The notes beneath the pieces were generated by a model. That model was given only the letters and a program-made list of their open reading frames with translations. It ran no database searches and was not told where the DNA came from. Of a DNA stretch of 64,000 bases, positions 32,465 through 42,008 are shown one piece after another. Origin of the DNA: Sodalis glossinidius str. 'morsitans' (lineage in GTDB: Bacteria > Pseudomonadota > Gammaproteobacteria > Enterobacterales > Enterobacteriaceae); contig NC_007712.1 of assembly GCF_000010085.1 (NCBI RefSeq), forward strand, positions 3,658,001-3,722,000, written 5' to 3'. Within the stretch, counting starts at the first letter, position 1. Each line of letters opens with the position of its first letter. Position numbers and translations under genes: made by a program.

Positions 32465-33181
32465 TCATAGGTACATCCCGCCCGACGCTTCAACGCGCTG
32501 AGCGGTCATCCAGTGACAGTTATCGCTCAGCAGCGCGACGAGCGTCGCGCCGATATCATCGGGCAACCCGACACGTCCGAGAACGGTATTGTCGGCGATG
32601 ACCTGATTTACCTGCTTGTTATCCCGTACCGTGCCACCGGCGAAATCCGATTCTATCGCGCCGGGCGCCAGAATATTGACCCGAATCCCGCGGCCCCCCA
32701 GCTCTTTGACCTGATAACGCGTCAACACTTCCATCGCCCCTTTCGTCGCCGCATAGGCGGCAAAACCAGGCGTGGTGAATCGAGTAAGCACGCTCGACAT
32801 ATTCAAAATACTGCCGCCGTCGGCCAGTAGCGGCAGTAACGCCCGGGTCAGAAAAAACGGGCCCTTGAAATTGATGCGCATCAATTGGTCGAATTGCTCT
32901 TCGTCGGTTGCGGTAAAAGGAGCATGAATACCAATCCCGGCATTGTTGACCAGATGGTGAAACTGCGTCTGGTTGAACTTATCACTCAACAACTGCTGCA
33001 AATCGCTGGCGAAATCGCCAAAACGGCGACTATCGCCGGTATCCAGTTGCAGCATGGCCGCGTTGCCGCCGCTCCATTCAATCTCCTTTACCAGCGCCTG
33101 CGCTTCCTCTTTGTGGGAGTGATAGGTGCCAATTGTATAAAAAGCGTTAAACCGGAAAGACTGTTCACTATCAGCAAACAA
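32465..33181 (-). CDS. SDR-family oxidoreductase lacking the N-terminal cofactor loop
   Basis: 238-aa short-chain dehydrogenase/reductase body: HHLVNNAGIGIHAPF (NNAG motif), GSILNMSSVLT, catalytic YAATKGA (YxxxK) and RVNILAPGAIESDF. The N-terminus MFADSEQSFRFNAFYTIGTYHSHKEEAQ lacks the glycine-rich TGxxxGxG cofactor loop and first beta strand that SDRs need. The first ~18 residues look like former promoter DNA now fused to the gene. It starts only 14 bases from the divergent LysR gene. Likely a pseudogene by deletion, though the frame is open; the substrate cannot be told. Confidence 0.65.
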   Translation of the reverse strand: MFADSEQSFRFNAFYTIGTYHSHKEEAQALVKEIEWSGGNAAMLQLDTGDSRRFGDFASDLQQLLSDKFNQTQFHHLVNNAGIGIHAPFTATDEEQFDQLMRINFKGPFFLTRALLPLLADGGSILNMSSVLTRFTTPGFAAYAATKGAMEVLTRYQVKELGGRGIRVNILAPGAIESDFAGGTVRDNKQVNQVIADNTVLGRVGLPDDIGATLVALLSDNCHWMTAQRVEASGGMYL

Positions 33182-33195
33182 TCATAAGAGCGACG

Positions 33196-34119
33196 ATGAA
33201 TAAACTGGCGCTGCTACAAAGCTTTGTTTGGGTGGTGGAACTGGCAAGTTTTACTCAGGCGGGCAACACGCTTGGTCTGCCTAAATCTACCGTGGCCGAG
33301 CATATTCAAACGTTGGAGGGCGTGCTTGGCGCTTGCTTGCTGCATCGTACTACCCGCAGGGTTACGCCGACTCAGGATGGTCTGGTCCTCTATGACCGGG
33401 CGCGAGACGTGCTCGCTTCCATGGAAGAACTGGACGGCTTATTCCGTCAGCAAGGACCGGTACCAGACGGCAGGCTGCGCGTCGATATGCCAACCGCCTT
33501 CGCCCGGCTGGAGGTGTTCCCGCGCCTGGGCGAGTTTTTGCAGGCACATCCGGCGATTCAAGTAGAGATAAGCTGTACCGACAGACGGGGCGATGTGGTT
33601 CGTAAGGGATTTGATTGCGTGGTACGTATCGGGCAATTAAACGACGATAATCTGGTCGCGCGCCGCCTGGGAAAACTGCGCATGATCAACTACGCCAGTC
33701 CGGCCTACCTGCGGGCGTATGGCGTGCCCGTCACCCCCGCCGATCTTGATCGCCATGTGTTGATTGATTACGTGCAGGTACTAGGCTCCCAATCGGAAGG
33801 GTTCGTTTATCAGCAACACGGCCGCATGGTCAGCCGCCAAATGCCCGTCCGGGTCACGGTGAATAATGCCGATGCCTATGAAGCGGCCTGCCTAAACGGA
33901 TTGGGAATTATTCAGGTGCCGGTTGCCCGATATATCGGGCTTTTCACCAGCGGTCAATTAGTGGAAATTTTGCCCTATTACCTGCCTCCCCCTATGGATA
34001 TCACCCTGCTCTATGCCCACCGGCGCCATCTACCTCCGCGGGTAAAGGTGTTTATAGACTGGCTGGCGGACCTGATTGCCCCGTGCGTTTGCCCGGTATC
34101 ACCCAATGCAGCGCAGTGA
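33196..34119 (+). CDS. LysR-family transcriptional regulator
   Basis: 307 aa, normal length. N-terminal winged HTH (FVWVVELASFTQAGNTLGLPKSTVAEHIQTLEGVLG) and a C-terminal substrate-binding domain of the CrgA/DmlR-like branch (RLRVDMPTAFARLEVFPRLG, DDNLVARRLGKLRMINYAS, LLYAHRRHLPPRVKVFIDWL). Start ATG 33196 with AGAGCGACG upstream. Divergent from the SDR gene, the classic arrangement for a LysR regulator and its target. No lesion seen; whether it still has a working target is doubtful. Confidence 0.88.
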   Translation: MNKLALLQSFVWVVELASFTQAGNTLGLPKSTVAEHIQTLEGVLGACLLHRTTRRVTPTQDGLVLYDRARDVLASMEELDGLFRQQGPVPDGRLRVDMPTAFARLEVFPRLGEFLQAHPAIQVEISCTDRRGDVVRKGFDCVVRIGQLNDDNLVARRLGKLRMINYASPAYLRAYGVPVTPADLDRHVLIDYVQVLGSQSEGFVYQQHGRMVSRQMPVRVTVNNADAYEAACLNGLGIIQVPVARYIGLFTSGQLVEILPYYLPPPMDITLLYAHRRHLPPRVKVFIDWLADLIAPCVCPVSPNAAQ

Positions 34120-34159
34120 CCTTCAGCGCCGCGGCGACCACCCGCCGTGCCGGGCAACG

Positions 34160-34542
34160 TTAATTGCGGCTTAGGTAATCGGCCAAGAAGTATTGCGGGT
34201 TAAGCTGCGCCGACAGTGCCGCATCATAGGTGACAGGATAGGCCTGTGGCTCACCCGGCAGGGTGATGCGTCCTAAGCCGTCTTTGGCAAGCGTCAGCGC
34301 GACAAATCGTTTGCCCTGCAAGTTGAGCCAGTAAAGGTTTTCTGAGGCGTTTTTTTTACTTCAAGCTTTTGGATCTTGCCGTCCCAGGCATGCTTAGTGC
34401 CGCTGAATTGCACCAGCGCTTCACTGACCCGTGTCGACCCATAACGCAACACCAGGACATCTATCCCGTCGGGGCCGGTGTACACGCTAACCTCATCCCC
34501 CACTTCCTGGCGCATTGGCATATCCATTGGCGCCGCCGGCAT
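34160..34542 (-). pseudogene. Unrecognised protein remnant, frameshifted
   Basis: Two adjacent frames join plausibly: MPAAPMDMPMRQEVGDEV ... GIDVLVLRYGSTRVSEALV, then after a shift near 34345 WLNLQGKRFVALTLAKDGLG ... QLNPQYFLADYLSRN ending at TAA 34162-34160. The residue pattern looks like a real small periplasmic or cytoplasmic protein, but I do not recognise the family. The DNA on to 34720 may hold its eroded N-terminus. Intergenic DNA from 34720 to 35023 shows no gene; GTTACCGATA occurs twice near 34776 and 34793. Confidence 0.4.
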
Positions 34543-35023
34543 CAGGGGGAGCCGCTTCGTTTGCCGCGCCGTCCGGGGCGGCGGCCGTTATTCCATGACC
34601 ATCCAAGAGATAAAGTTAACGGTCGACGCAGCGACTTGCCAGACAGTGCGCACCTTTACTGCCGCTTGAAGATAGCCGGCAGCGGCGACACGGGCATAAG
34701 CTTGCTGCCGGTCTCGCTGCCATAGTATGACACAGGACGGCCACGGGCGACAGCTAGCGTCACGCGGTCTTTTGTTACCGATAACCTATTGTGTTACCGA
34801 TAGGCCATTGTCCCAATAAGCGCCGCAGCAACGTCCCGTCCTGCGCGTCCCCCAGCCCCCGGCGTAGTAAACGCGTCACGCTTGCCGTCAGCGACACGAG
34901 TATCACAACCCCGTGCCCTGCTGCCCGTGCAAAAGCACATTATTCGCTAAGCATACGCAAAAAAGTTGTTTTTTTCAATCAACAGGCCGGTTACGTTGAT
35001 CTTTTTTACAGGGGATGTGCTCC

Positions 35024-36026
35024 ATGAGGTTATTGGCTTATTTGCGTTCTCCATCCTACTGGCGCAGCGCGTGGCTGCTAGGGATAAGTCTGCTTTGCAT
35101 GACGTCCATGTTCGCCACCGCACCGGTGGCCGCAGAGCCGCAGACGGTACTCCGCGTCGGCGTAGCCAGCCGGCTGGGTCAGGATTTGTGGTTCCGCGTT
35201 TCCGGAGAGGACCAGCACTTACCCTACACCTTGCAATGGGTCAATTTCGATGCCGCGCCACCGGCGATGGATGCCCTGCTGGCGGATTCTATCGATACCT
35301 TCTGGGGCGGTGATACCCCTGCCGTGTTCCTCTCCTAAAATCAGCGCGATGCAAAAGTCGTGGCGGCCAGCGAAAAGGGCCTGTTTGGCGCATTACTTGT
35401 GGCGAAAAACTCCCCCATCACGACGGTCGAGCAATTAAAAGGGAAAAAAATCGCCGTTTATCGCGATTCAGGTTTCCATAATAGCCTGTTGTCCATCTTG
35501 CGCGATCACGGTTTGTCCGTTGACGACGTGCAGTTGCGCTATCTGGCGCCGGCGGAAGGACTGGCCGCGCTGACTCAAGGCCGCGTAGATGCCTGGGGCA
35601 TCTGGGACCTAACGCGGCCATCGCCGAGAAAACCTTCGGCACCCGCATTCTGGCGATACCGCGTCCTTCAGCCTCGGTTTACAGTTTGCCTCGCAGAAAA
35701 CCCTGGCGGATAAAGCAAAATCACAGACTCTGCAGGACTTTTTATTACGCAGCTACCGCGCCACCGCCTGGTTGCGCGCGCACCCGCAACGGTGGGCCGA
35801 ACTGCAGGCCAAAGAGGCCAATATCAGCCCCGACGTGGCGCGCCTCGCGGCCTCACGGGTCGGCGGGCAATTTGTACCGGTCGACGCTGCTCTGGACAAC
35901 GCGACAGACCCCATCGCCGATAACTTTTACCGACTGGGGATCATTGATCATGCCACCGACGTCAGCCCGGTGTTTGACGCGCGTTACTCCGCCTTTTTGC
36001 AGCAACAGCTCCAGGAGAAGAAATAA
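35024..36026 (+). pseudogene. Aliphatic sulfonate/nitrate-type ABC substrate-binding protein (SsuA/TauA-like)
   Basis: ATG 35024 (MRLLAYLRSPSYWRSAWLLG), with AGGGG upstream, opens a signal peptide ending near APVAAEP. The periplasmic binding fold follows: LRVGVASRLGQDLWFRV, DTFWGGDTPAVFLS, LFGALLVAKNSPITTVEQLKGKKIAVYRDSGFHN and the C-terminal part LRSYRATAWLRAHPQRWAELQAKEA. Lesions: TAA at 35336-35338, a frameshift near 35610, another near 35690. It ends at TAA 36024-36026. The following OsmC and monooxygenase remnants suggest a former organosulfur-use operon. Confidence 0.72.
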
Positions 36027-36480
36027 TGTCCGGTTTACGTGAATATTTGCAGGTTAAACGCGAAAAAATGTTGCCTGGCGCAAAAAAATCAGCGAGGACG
36101 GCAGTCAGCCCAGCACGATTTCCGCGCAGGTGACGGCCGAAGGTCGCAGCGGCGTCCGGCGTATTCGTATCAAGGATCATCAAATTATCCTCGACAGCCA
36201 GCCCGCCCGAACTGGCAGGCTACGGCCTCGGCCCGGGCTCGCAGGAAGTGCAGCTCGGCGTCCTAGGCAGCTACCTCACCCATGTCTACCTGACCCAGGC
36301 GGCGCTACAATCGGTACTGCTGGATTCCCTATCGGTACACGTCACGGCGGAAATAGATCATCGCGCCACGCAGGAAGCCTTCTAACACTTACCGGTATGG
36401 CCGCAAAATGTCCGCTACACCGTGCAGGTTTCATCCCCCACGAGCGATGAACAATTGGCGGCCCGGCCGTGCTGGCAAAC
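36026..36480 (+). pseudogene. OsmC-family protein, degenerate
   Basis: ATG 36026 overlaps the previous stop. Fragments in shifting frames read MSGLREYLQVKREKM, ISEDGSQPSTISAQVTAEG, ELAGYGLGPGSQEVQLGVLG, SYLTHVYLTQAALQSVLLDS and LPVWPQNVRYTVQVSSPTS, the pattern of OsmC/Ohr-like proteins. At least two frameshifts and one stop (near 36383) are present. The family reduces organic hydroperoxides; OsmC-like genes also occur in sulfonate operons. Confidence 0.55.
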
Positions 36481-36730
36481 GAACTCGCCGCCCGGCGAGA
36501 TATCTATGATGAACGATTATGGATGAAATATGCCCGCGTATTGAAAGTGGGCGGACCTGGTCGGCACGGCGGAGCAGGTCGCAGAAGCGTTTATGCGTTA
36601 CCGTCAACTGGGGGTCTGTGCCTGGTATCTGCGAGGCTGGGATATCGCCGAAGACGCACACCGCTATGGTGAACAACTGATCCCGTTATTGCGCGCGCGC
36701 ATCGCGGCAACGGAACAGGCCTTATCATAA
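36466..36730 (+). pseudogene. FMN-dependent alkanesulfonate monooxygenase (SsuD-like), C-terminal remnant
   Basis: VLANELAARRDIYDERLWMKYA and, after a shift near 36560, DLVGTAEQVAEAFMRYRQLGV ... LRGWDIAEDAHRYGEQLIPLLRAR with TAA at 36728-36730. This is the last ~75 residues of a bacterial luciferase-like monooxygenase of about 380; everything upstream is deleted, joining it to the OsmC remnant. Confidence 0.6.
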
Positions 36731-36786
36731 CCCGCCAAGTTTAGCCCGGAGAAAAGGACGCTTGTTGTTGCCTTAGTCGGTGGCGC

Positions 36787-36826
36787 ACGTCATCAGCCCG
36801 TGGATTTCAGACCGGGCTGATGACGT
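36787..36826. repeat. 14-bp perfect inverted repeat
   Basis: ACGTCATCAGCCCG (36787-36800) and CGGGCTGATGACGT (36813-36826) with a 12-base loop. It lies just after the monooxygenase remnant. There is no T run, so a terminator role is unproven. Confidence 0.65.
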
Positions 36827-36839
36827 CAAAACGCGGGCA

Positions 36840-37770
36840 AAAGCACCTGTTCTGCCCGCGTACCTCGCCTGTAATCACAGGGCCCTGCTCCACTAAAATG
36901 GTTGCCAATGACATCAAGCGATGAATGGCCCCATTTCACACCCGTTAACAACCTGCAACCAGGTAAATGGCATCGTCAATATGCCACCCTTCACTTTTTC
37001 TTGAACTGAGTAGCTTAATCAGGTGCACAGCGCGAGGGATTAAATACCTTCATCATTGTGAGCCCCTCGACGGAAATAACGTGTACACGAGCATAGGCAA
37101 TCATATATGCAAGGATTGTACGTGTTTGAGATGCAAAGGCCAAATTTATACGGTATCGAAATTTTATAGAATGCTCATCCAGAATCAATAAGCTTCCATG
37201 GCGCAATAAATAAAAAATTCTGAACATGGGGTAAATTAAAAATAAATAAATCGCCTAAAGTCAGTTTAGGCGGCAGGAATTTACTGACTGAATGTAAAAA
37301 TATTGGTTACCCTGATTTATAGCCATTTCCTATCATCAATCGCTCTGTAACGTTTTAATAAGGTAAATATTTAACATGCATAACATCTTTTCATAACGCT
37401 ATTCATCATGCAACTATCGGCGCCAACCGCGAGAAAAATCAAACGCTGCCATTAATCAATCGGTATGGACATTATTCCAACTTAATTGGTGCGGTAATAA
37501 TACAAATGCCGTGCTGAAAACCCGTATTTAACGCTCCAGCGGCACATTAAACATTGTAGCTTCAACCCCGAAAGACGTAGGCGCAGCGAATACTGACGAA
37601 ACACCGCCACTCATCAATTAACGCATCCTCTTCTAAACGCAACCAGGCATGACGCTTTTTCGCGCTCCAATAATACCATGAACGTTGCAGACACACGCCG
37701 CAGGCAGGTCACATCCTTCTTCAGGCCATAGATCTGAATCAACGTCCGCGTCTACATACGGAGGCTCTTT
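36840..37770. other. Gene-poor 0.9 kb, no supportable gene
   Basis: Low-GC stretch at 36960-37500 with only short frames on either strand, none resembling a known protein. It is downstream of ssb and of the dead sulfonate cluster. In E. coli yjcB, pdeC (yjcC) and soxSR lie between ssb and yjcE; no trace of them was recognised here. Confidence 0.4.
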
Positions 37771-37774
37771 CGTC

Positions 37775-37807
37775 AAAAAAACCTCATGCTCATAGGAGGT
37801 TTTTTTT
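37775..37807. terminator. Bidirectional terminator downstream of ssb
   Basis: AAAAAAACCTC ... GAGGTTTTTTTT: arms pair around ATGCTCATAG, with A and T tracts on either side. It works for ssb on the minus strand. Confidence 0.8.
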
Positions 37808-37839
37808 CGCAGCTTTGACAAGGTTGTCTAAGGTTAACC

Positions 37840-38367
37840 TCAGAATGGAATATCGTCATCAAAGTCCATCGGCGGCTCATTGCTGGGCGCCGGAGCGCTG
37901 TTCTGCGCGCGGCGCGACGCCGGTGCATTACCGCCGCTGAACTGCGCATTATTGCCCTGCGGCTGCTGAGGCAGGCCCCAGCCGCTCTGCTGGCCGCCGC
38001 TGGCCGCCGCGCCGCCCTGACGGCCCCCGAGCATTTGCATGGTGCCGCCCACATTGACCACGACTTCGGTGGTGTAGCGATCCTGACCGCTCTGGTCCTG
38101 CCACTTGCGAGTTTGCAGCGATCCCTCGATATACACCTGGGAGCCTTTACGCAGATATTCGCCCGCCACCTCGGCCAGTTTGCCAAACAGCACCACGCGG
38201 TGCCATTCCGTTTTCTCCTTGGTCTCGCCGGTCTGCTTGTCGCGCCAGCTCTCCGAGGTGGCCAGCGTAATGTTGGCTACCGCACCACCATTAGGCATAT
38301 GGCGGACTTCTGGATCCTGGCCCAGGTTTCCGACTAGAATCACTTTATTAACGCCTCTGCTGGCCAT
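37840..38367 (-). CDS. ssb: Single-stranded DNA-binding protein Ssb
   Basis: 175 aa (E. coli 178). N-terminal OB fold (MASRGVNKVILVGNLGQDPEVRH, WHRVVLFGKLAEVAGEYLRKGSQVYIEG), a Gly/Gln/Pro-rich linker, and the acidic C-terminal tip MDFDDDIPF that binds partner repair and replication proteins. Start ATG 38367 with GGAGACCCCC upstream. Divergent from uvrA across a shared control region, as in E. coli. No lesion. Confidence 0.98.
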   Translation of the reverse strand: MASRGVNKVILVGNLGQDPEVRHMPNGGAVANITLATSESWRDKQTGETKEKTEWHRVVLFGKLAEVAGEYLRKGSQVYIEGSLQTRKWQDQSGQDRYTTEVVVNVGGTMQMLGGRQGGAAASGGQQSGWGLPQQPQGNNAQFSGGNAPASRRAQNSAPAPSNEPPMDFDDDIPF

Positions 38368-38507
38368 GGGGGTCTCCTGATAATGATAAGATGAATGACT
38401 AAGTTTAATCGCTCAAGTTTACCATTGCCAACGCTTAAAGAACATGTTTTGAAACTTGGACTGTCCATCAAGAAAGCCTGTGAAGCAGAATTGTTTGTTA
38501 CAATCAA

Positions 38508-38527
38508 TACTGGATATTCATTCAGAT
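38508..38527. promoter_or_regulatory. LexA (SOS) box between ssb and uvrA
   Basis: TACTGGATATTCATTCAGAT, the position and almost the sequence of the E. coli uvrA/ssb box (TACTGTATATTCATTCAGGT). The left half-site is CTGG, not CTGT, so binding may be weaker. Confidence 0.8.
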
Positions 38528-38617
38528 TTTTTTGTGCCATAATTGACCATTTCGCGCCGCAGCGGTTTTGTCAATCGCGCAGGCCACCCTCGTTCATCCG
38601 GTGTTGGGATTAGTTGA

Positions 38618-41461
38618 ATGGATAAGATTGAAGTTCGTGGTGCTCGTACCCATAACCTGAAAAACATCAGCCTAGTAATACCCCGCGATAAATTGATAGT
38701 CATTACCGGCCTATCAGGCTCCGGAAAATCATCGCTGGCGTTCGATACGCTCTATGCCGAGGGCCAGCGTCGCTATGTTGAATCGCTTTCCGCCTATGCC
38801 CGGCAGTTTCTGTCGTTGATGGAAAAACCGGATGTTGATCATATCGAAGGGCTGTCGCCCGCCATTTCGATTGAACAAAAATCCACGTCCCATAATCCGC
38901 GTTCAACGGTGGGAACGATAACCGAAATCCACGATTATCTCCGTCTTCTGTTCGCCCGCGTCGGCAAGCCGCGCTGTCCGGATCATGATGTGCCGCTGGC
39001 GGCGCAGACCGTTAGCCAGATGGTAGACAATGTGCTGTCGCAGCCGGAGGGCAAGCGGCTTATGCTGCTGGCACCCATTGTTAAAGAGCGCAAAGGGGAG
39101 CACAGCAAAACGCTGGAAAACCTGGCGGCGCAGGGCTATATCCGGGCGCGTATCGACGGGGAGGTCTGCGATCTGTCGGATCCGCCGAAACTCGAGCTGC
39201 AAAAAAAGCATACCATTGAAGTGGTTGTTGATCGTTTCAAAGTGCGCGAGGATCTTGCGCAACGCCTGGCAGAATCCTTTGAAACCGCTCTCGGCCTCTC
39301 GGGCGGCACCGCGGTGGTGGCAGATATGGATGACGAGAAAGCGGAAGAGTTGCTGTTTTCCGCCAACTTTGCCTGCCCCGTTTGCGGCTACAGTATGCCC
39401 GAGCTGGAGCCCCGGCTTTTTTCCTTTAACAATCCGGCCGGCGCCTGCCCCACCTGCGACGGCCTCGGCGTGCAGCAGTACTTCGATCCCGACCGGGTGT
39501 TGCAAAATCAGGATATATCCCTCGCCGGCGGCGCCATTCGCGGTTGGGATCGCCGTAATTTCTACTATTTCCAAATGCTGCGCTCGCTGGCCGAGCACTA
39601 TAAATTCGACGTCGAGGCGCCGTTCCACGCGCTGAGTCCGACGGTGCAGCAAAAAATTCTGTTCGGGTCCGGCAAGGAAAATATCGAATTCAAGTATATC
39701 AACGATCGAGGTGACACCTCGGTGCGCCGTCATCCGTTTGAGGGGGTGCTGCCGAACATGGAGCGCCGCTATAAGGAAACCGAATCCACCGCGGTGCGCG
39801 AAGAGCTAGCCAAATATATCAGCAACCGTCCCTGCACCCATTGCGGCGGCACCCGTCTTCGGCGTGAAGCCCGCCACGTCTTCGTGGAGCACACCACCCT
39901 GCCGGAGATTTCCGAAATGGGCATCGGCCACGCGCTGTCGTTTTTCGACGACATGAAACTGAGCGGTCAGCGCGCCAAGATTGCGGAAAAAGTGCTCAAA
40001 GAGATTCGCGACCGGCTCAAATTTTTGGTCAACGTCGGGCTGAATTACCTCTCCTTGTCCCGCTCGGCGGAAACCTTGTCCGGCGGCGAGGCGCAGCGTA
40101 TCCGTTTAGCCAGCCAGATCGGCGCCGGTCTGGTCGGGGTCATGTATGTGCTGGATGAGCCGTCCATTGGTTTGCACCAGCGCGATAACGAGCGGTTACT
40201 GGAAACGCTGATACATTTGCGCGATTTGGGCAATACGGTCATCGTGGTAGAGCATGACGAAGACGCCATCCGCGCCGCCGATCACATTATCGATATCGGT
40301 CCTGGCGCCGGCGTCCACGGCGGTGAGGTAGTAGCCGAAGGTACCGCCGAGGAAATCATGGCTCACCCGGCGTCGCTCACCGGCCAGTTCCTCAGCGGCA
40401 AGCAGGAAATAGCCATTCCGCAGGCGCGTATTCCGGCGTATCCCACACGGGTGTTGAAGCTGGTCGGCGCGCGCGGTAATAATCTCAAGGACGTGACACT
40501 GACCCTGCCGGTGGGGCTGTTTACCTGTATCACCGGCGTTTCCGGCTCGGGCAAATCGACGCTGATTAACGACACACTCTTCCCGGTGGCGCAGCGCCAG
40601 CTTAACGGCGCCACCACTACCGAAGTGGCGCCCTATCGCGATGTGCAGGGCCTGGAGCATTTCGATAAGGTCATCGATATCGACCAGAGTCCGATCGGCC
40701 GGACGCCGCGTTCCAATCCCGCGACTTACACCGGCGTTTTTACGCCGGTACGCGAGCTGTTCGCCGGCGTGCCGGAATCCCGCGCCCGCGGTTATACGCC
40801 GGGCCGTTTTAGCTTCAACGTACGCGGCGGACGTTGCGAGGCTTGTCAGGGCGATGGCGTCATCAAGGTGGAAATGCATTTTTTGCCGGATATCTATGTC
40901 CCCTGCGATCACTGTAAGGGCCAACGCTATAACCGTGAAACGCTGGAAGTGAAATATAAAGGCAAGAATATCCATCAGGTGCTGGAGATGACCATCGAGG
41001 AAGCGCGCGAGTTTTTCGACGCCGTTCCCGCCCTGGCGCGTAAGCTGCAAACGCTGATAGATGTCGGACTATCCTACATCCGTTTGGGCCAGTCCGCCAC
41101 CACGCTGTCCGGGGGTGAGGCGCAGCGGGTGAAACTGGCGCGGGAGCTGTCCAAACGCGGCAACGGGCAAACGCTGTATATCCTCGACGAACCGACGACC
41201 GGTCTGCATTTCGCCGATATTCAGCAATTGCTGGCTGTGCTACATCAGCTGCGGGATCAGGGCAATACCATCGTGGTCATTGAACATAATCTGGATGTCA
41301 TCAAAACCGCGGATTGGATCGTCGATCTCGGCCCGGAAGGCGGTAACGGCGGCGGCGAAATTCTGGTCGCCGGCACGCCGGAAACGGTGGCGGCCTGCAA
41401 AGCTTCCCATACCGCGCGCTTCCTGCGGCCGATCCTGGAACGCGCGCTACAAAAAGCATAG
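38618..41461 (+). CDS. uvrA: Excinuclease ABC subunit UvrA
   Basis: Damage-recognition ATPase of nucleotide excision repair, 947 aa (E. coli 940). N-terminal Walker A GLSGSGKSSLAFDT near residue 31, the following ...SLSAYARQFL, the insertion-domain zinc site CPVCGYSMPE/CPTCDGLG near 253, the ABC signature LSGGEAQRIRLASQIG near 488, second Walker A GVSGSGKSTLINDT near 641, C-terminal zinc site CEACQGDGVIK/CDHCKGQRY, and second signature LSGGEAQRVKLAREL. Start MDKIEVRGARTHNL as in E. coli. No lesion. SOS-controlled by the box about 90 bases upstream. Confidence 0.98.
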   Translation: MDKIEVRGARTHNLKNISLVIPRDKLIVITGLSGSGKSSLAFDTLYAEGQRRYVESLSAYARQFLSLMEKPDVDHIEGLSPAISIEQKSTSHNPRSTVGTITEIHDYLRLLFARVGKPRCPDHDVPLAAQTVSQMVDNVLSQPEGKRLMLLAPIVKERKGEHSKTLENLAAQGYIRARIDGEVCDLSDPPKLELQKKHTIEVVVDRFKVREDLAQRLAESFETALGLSGGTAVVADMDDEKAEELLFSANFACPVCGYSMPELEPRLFSFNNPAGACPTCDGLGVQQYFDPDRVLQNQDISLAGGAIRGWDRRNFYYFQMLRSLAEHYKFDVEAPFHALSPTVQQKILFGSGKENIEFKYINDRGDTSVRRHPFEGVLPNMERRYKETESTAVREELAKYISNRPCTHCGGTRLRREARHVFVEHTTLPEISEMGIGHALSFFDDMKLSGQRAKIAEKVLKEIRDRLKFLVNVGLNYLSLSRSAETLSGGEAQRIRLASQIGAGLVGVMYVLDEPSIGLHQRDNERLLETLIHLRDLGNTVIVVEHDEDAIRAADHIIDIGPGAGVHGGEVVAEGTAEEIMAHPASLTGQFLSGKQEIAIPQARIPAYPTRVLKLVGARGNNLKDVTLTLPVGLFTCITGVSGSGKSTLINDTLFPVAQRQLNGATTTEVAPYRDVQGLEHFDKVIDIDQSPIGRTPRSNPATYTGVFTPVRELFAGVPESRARGYTPGRFSFNVRGGRCEACQGDGVIKVEMHFLPDIYVPCDHCKGQRYNRETLEVKYKGKNIHQVLEMTIEEAREFFDAVPALARKLQTLIDVGLSYIRLGQSATTLSGGEAQRVKLARELSKRGNGQTLYILDEPTTGLHFADIQQLLAVLHQLRDQGNTIVVIEHNLDVIKTADWIVDLGPEGGNGGGEILVAGTPETVAACKASHTARFLRPILERALQKA

Positions 41462-41649
41462 GAAAGCTGGCAGGTCAGAGTGCGGCACACTTCATGGCGA
41501 GACGCTGCGGGCACTCGCCAGCCTTATCGGCACTGATGTGCCACCAGACGCTGACGCGACGCCGGCATGACGCTGCCAGACCATTACTCAACTCTCGGCG
41601 CCCGGACGCCATTGCGCGTCTGCATCCCTCTGCCGTCAGACACCGCCCC

Positions 41650-42005
41650 TCAGATATTCAGCGTCTGACGCGTCGCTTCAGGCAGACCGGCCACCGCCCA
41701 TTGCCAGGAAGCGTCTACCAGTTGATACAACTGGGAATCGGGGATATCACCATCGAGAAACAACGTGCTCCAATGGGCTTTATTCAGCCGTTCGCCCGAT
41801 ACCGCCCCGCAGCAAACGCGCTGCGTAATACCTCAGCCATTTCGGCGCTGCTTTTCAATGACACCGCCGGTCTGCCGTCCACGGTATGAGTCATGGCAAA
41901 CATCACTTCCCCGACTTTCACCTGGTTAGCCTGCCACTCTTGACGAACGCTCTGCACAGCGCCCGGTTTTGTCATGCAGTAACTCAATAGCGTCGATTGG
42001 TCCAT
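41650..42005 (-). pseudogene. yjbR: MmcQ/YjbR-family protein, frameshift
   Basis: ATG 42005 (MDQSTLLSYCMTKPGAVQSV), AMTHTVDGRPAVSLKSS; near 41810 the frame shifts and the rest continues as RLNKAHWSTLFLDGDIPDSQL and WAVAGLPEATRQTLNI ending at TGA. All 118-odd residues are accounted for, so one indel is the only lesion seen. YjbR is a CyaY-like-fold DNA-binding protein of unclear role. Same strand and order as in E. coli (yjbQ-yjbR). Confidence 0.88.
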
Positions 42006-42008
42006 GAA

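Noticed and set aside
37015..37227. 70-codon minus-strand frame as a small gene.
   Set aside because: No ribosome binding site, no recognisable similarity, odd composition in an AT-rich gap.
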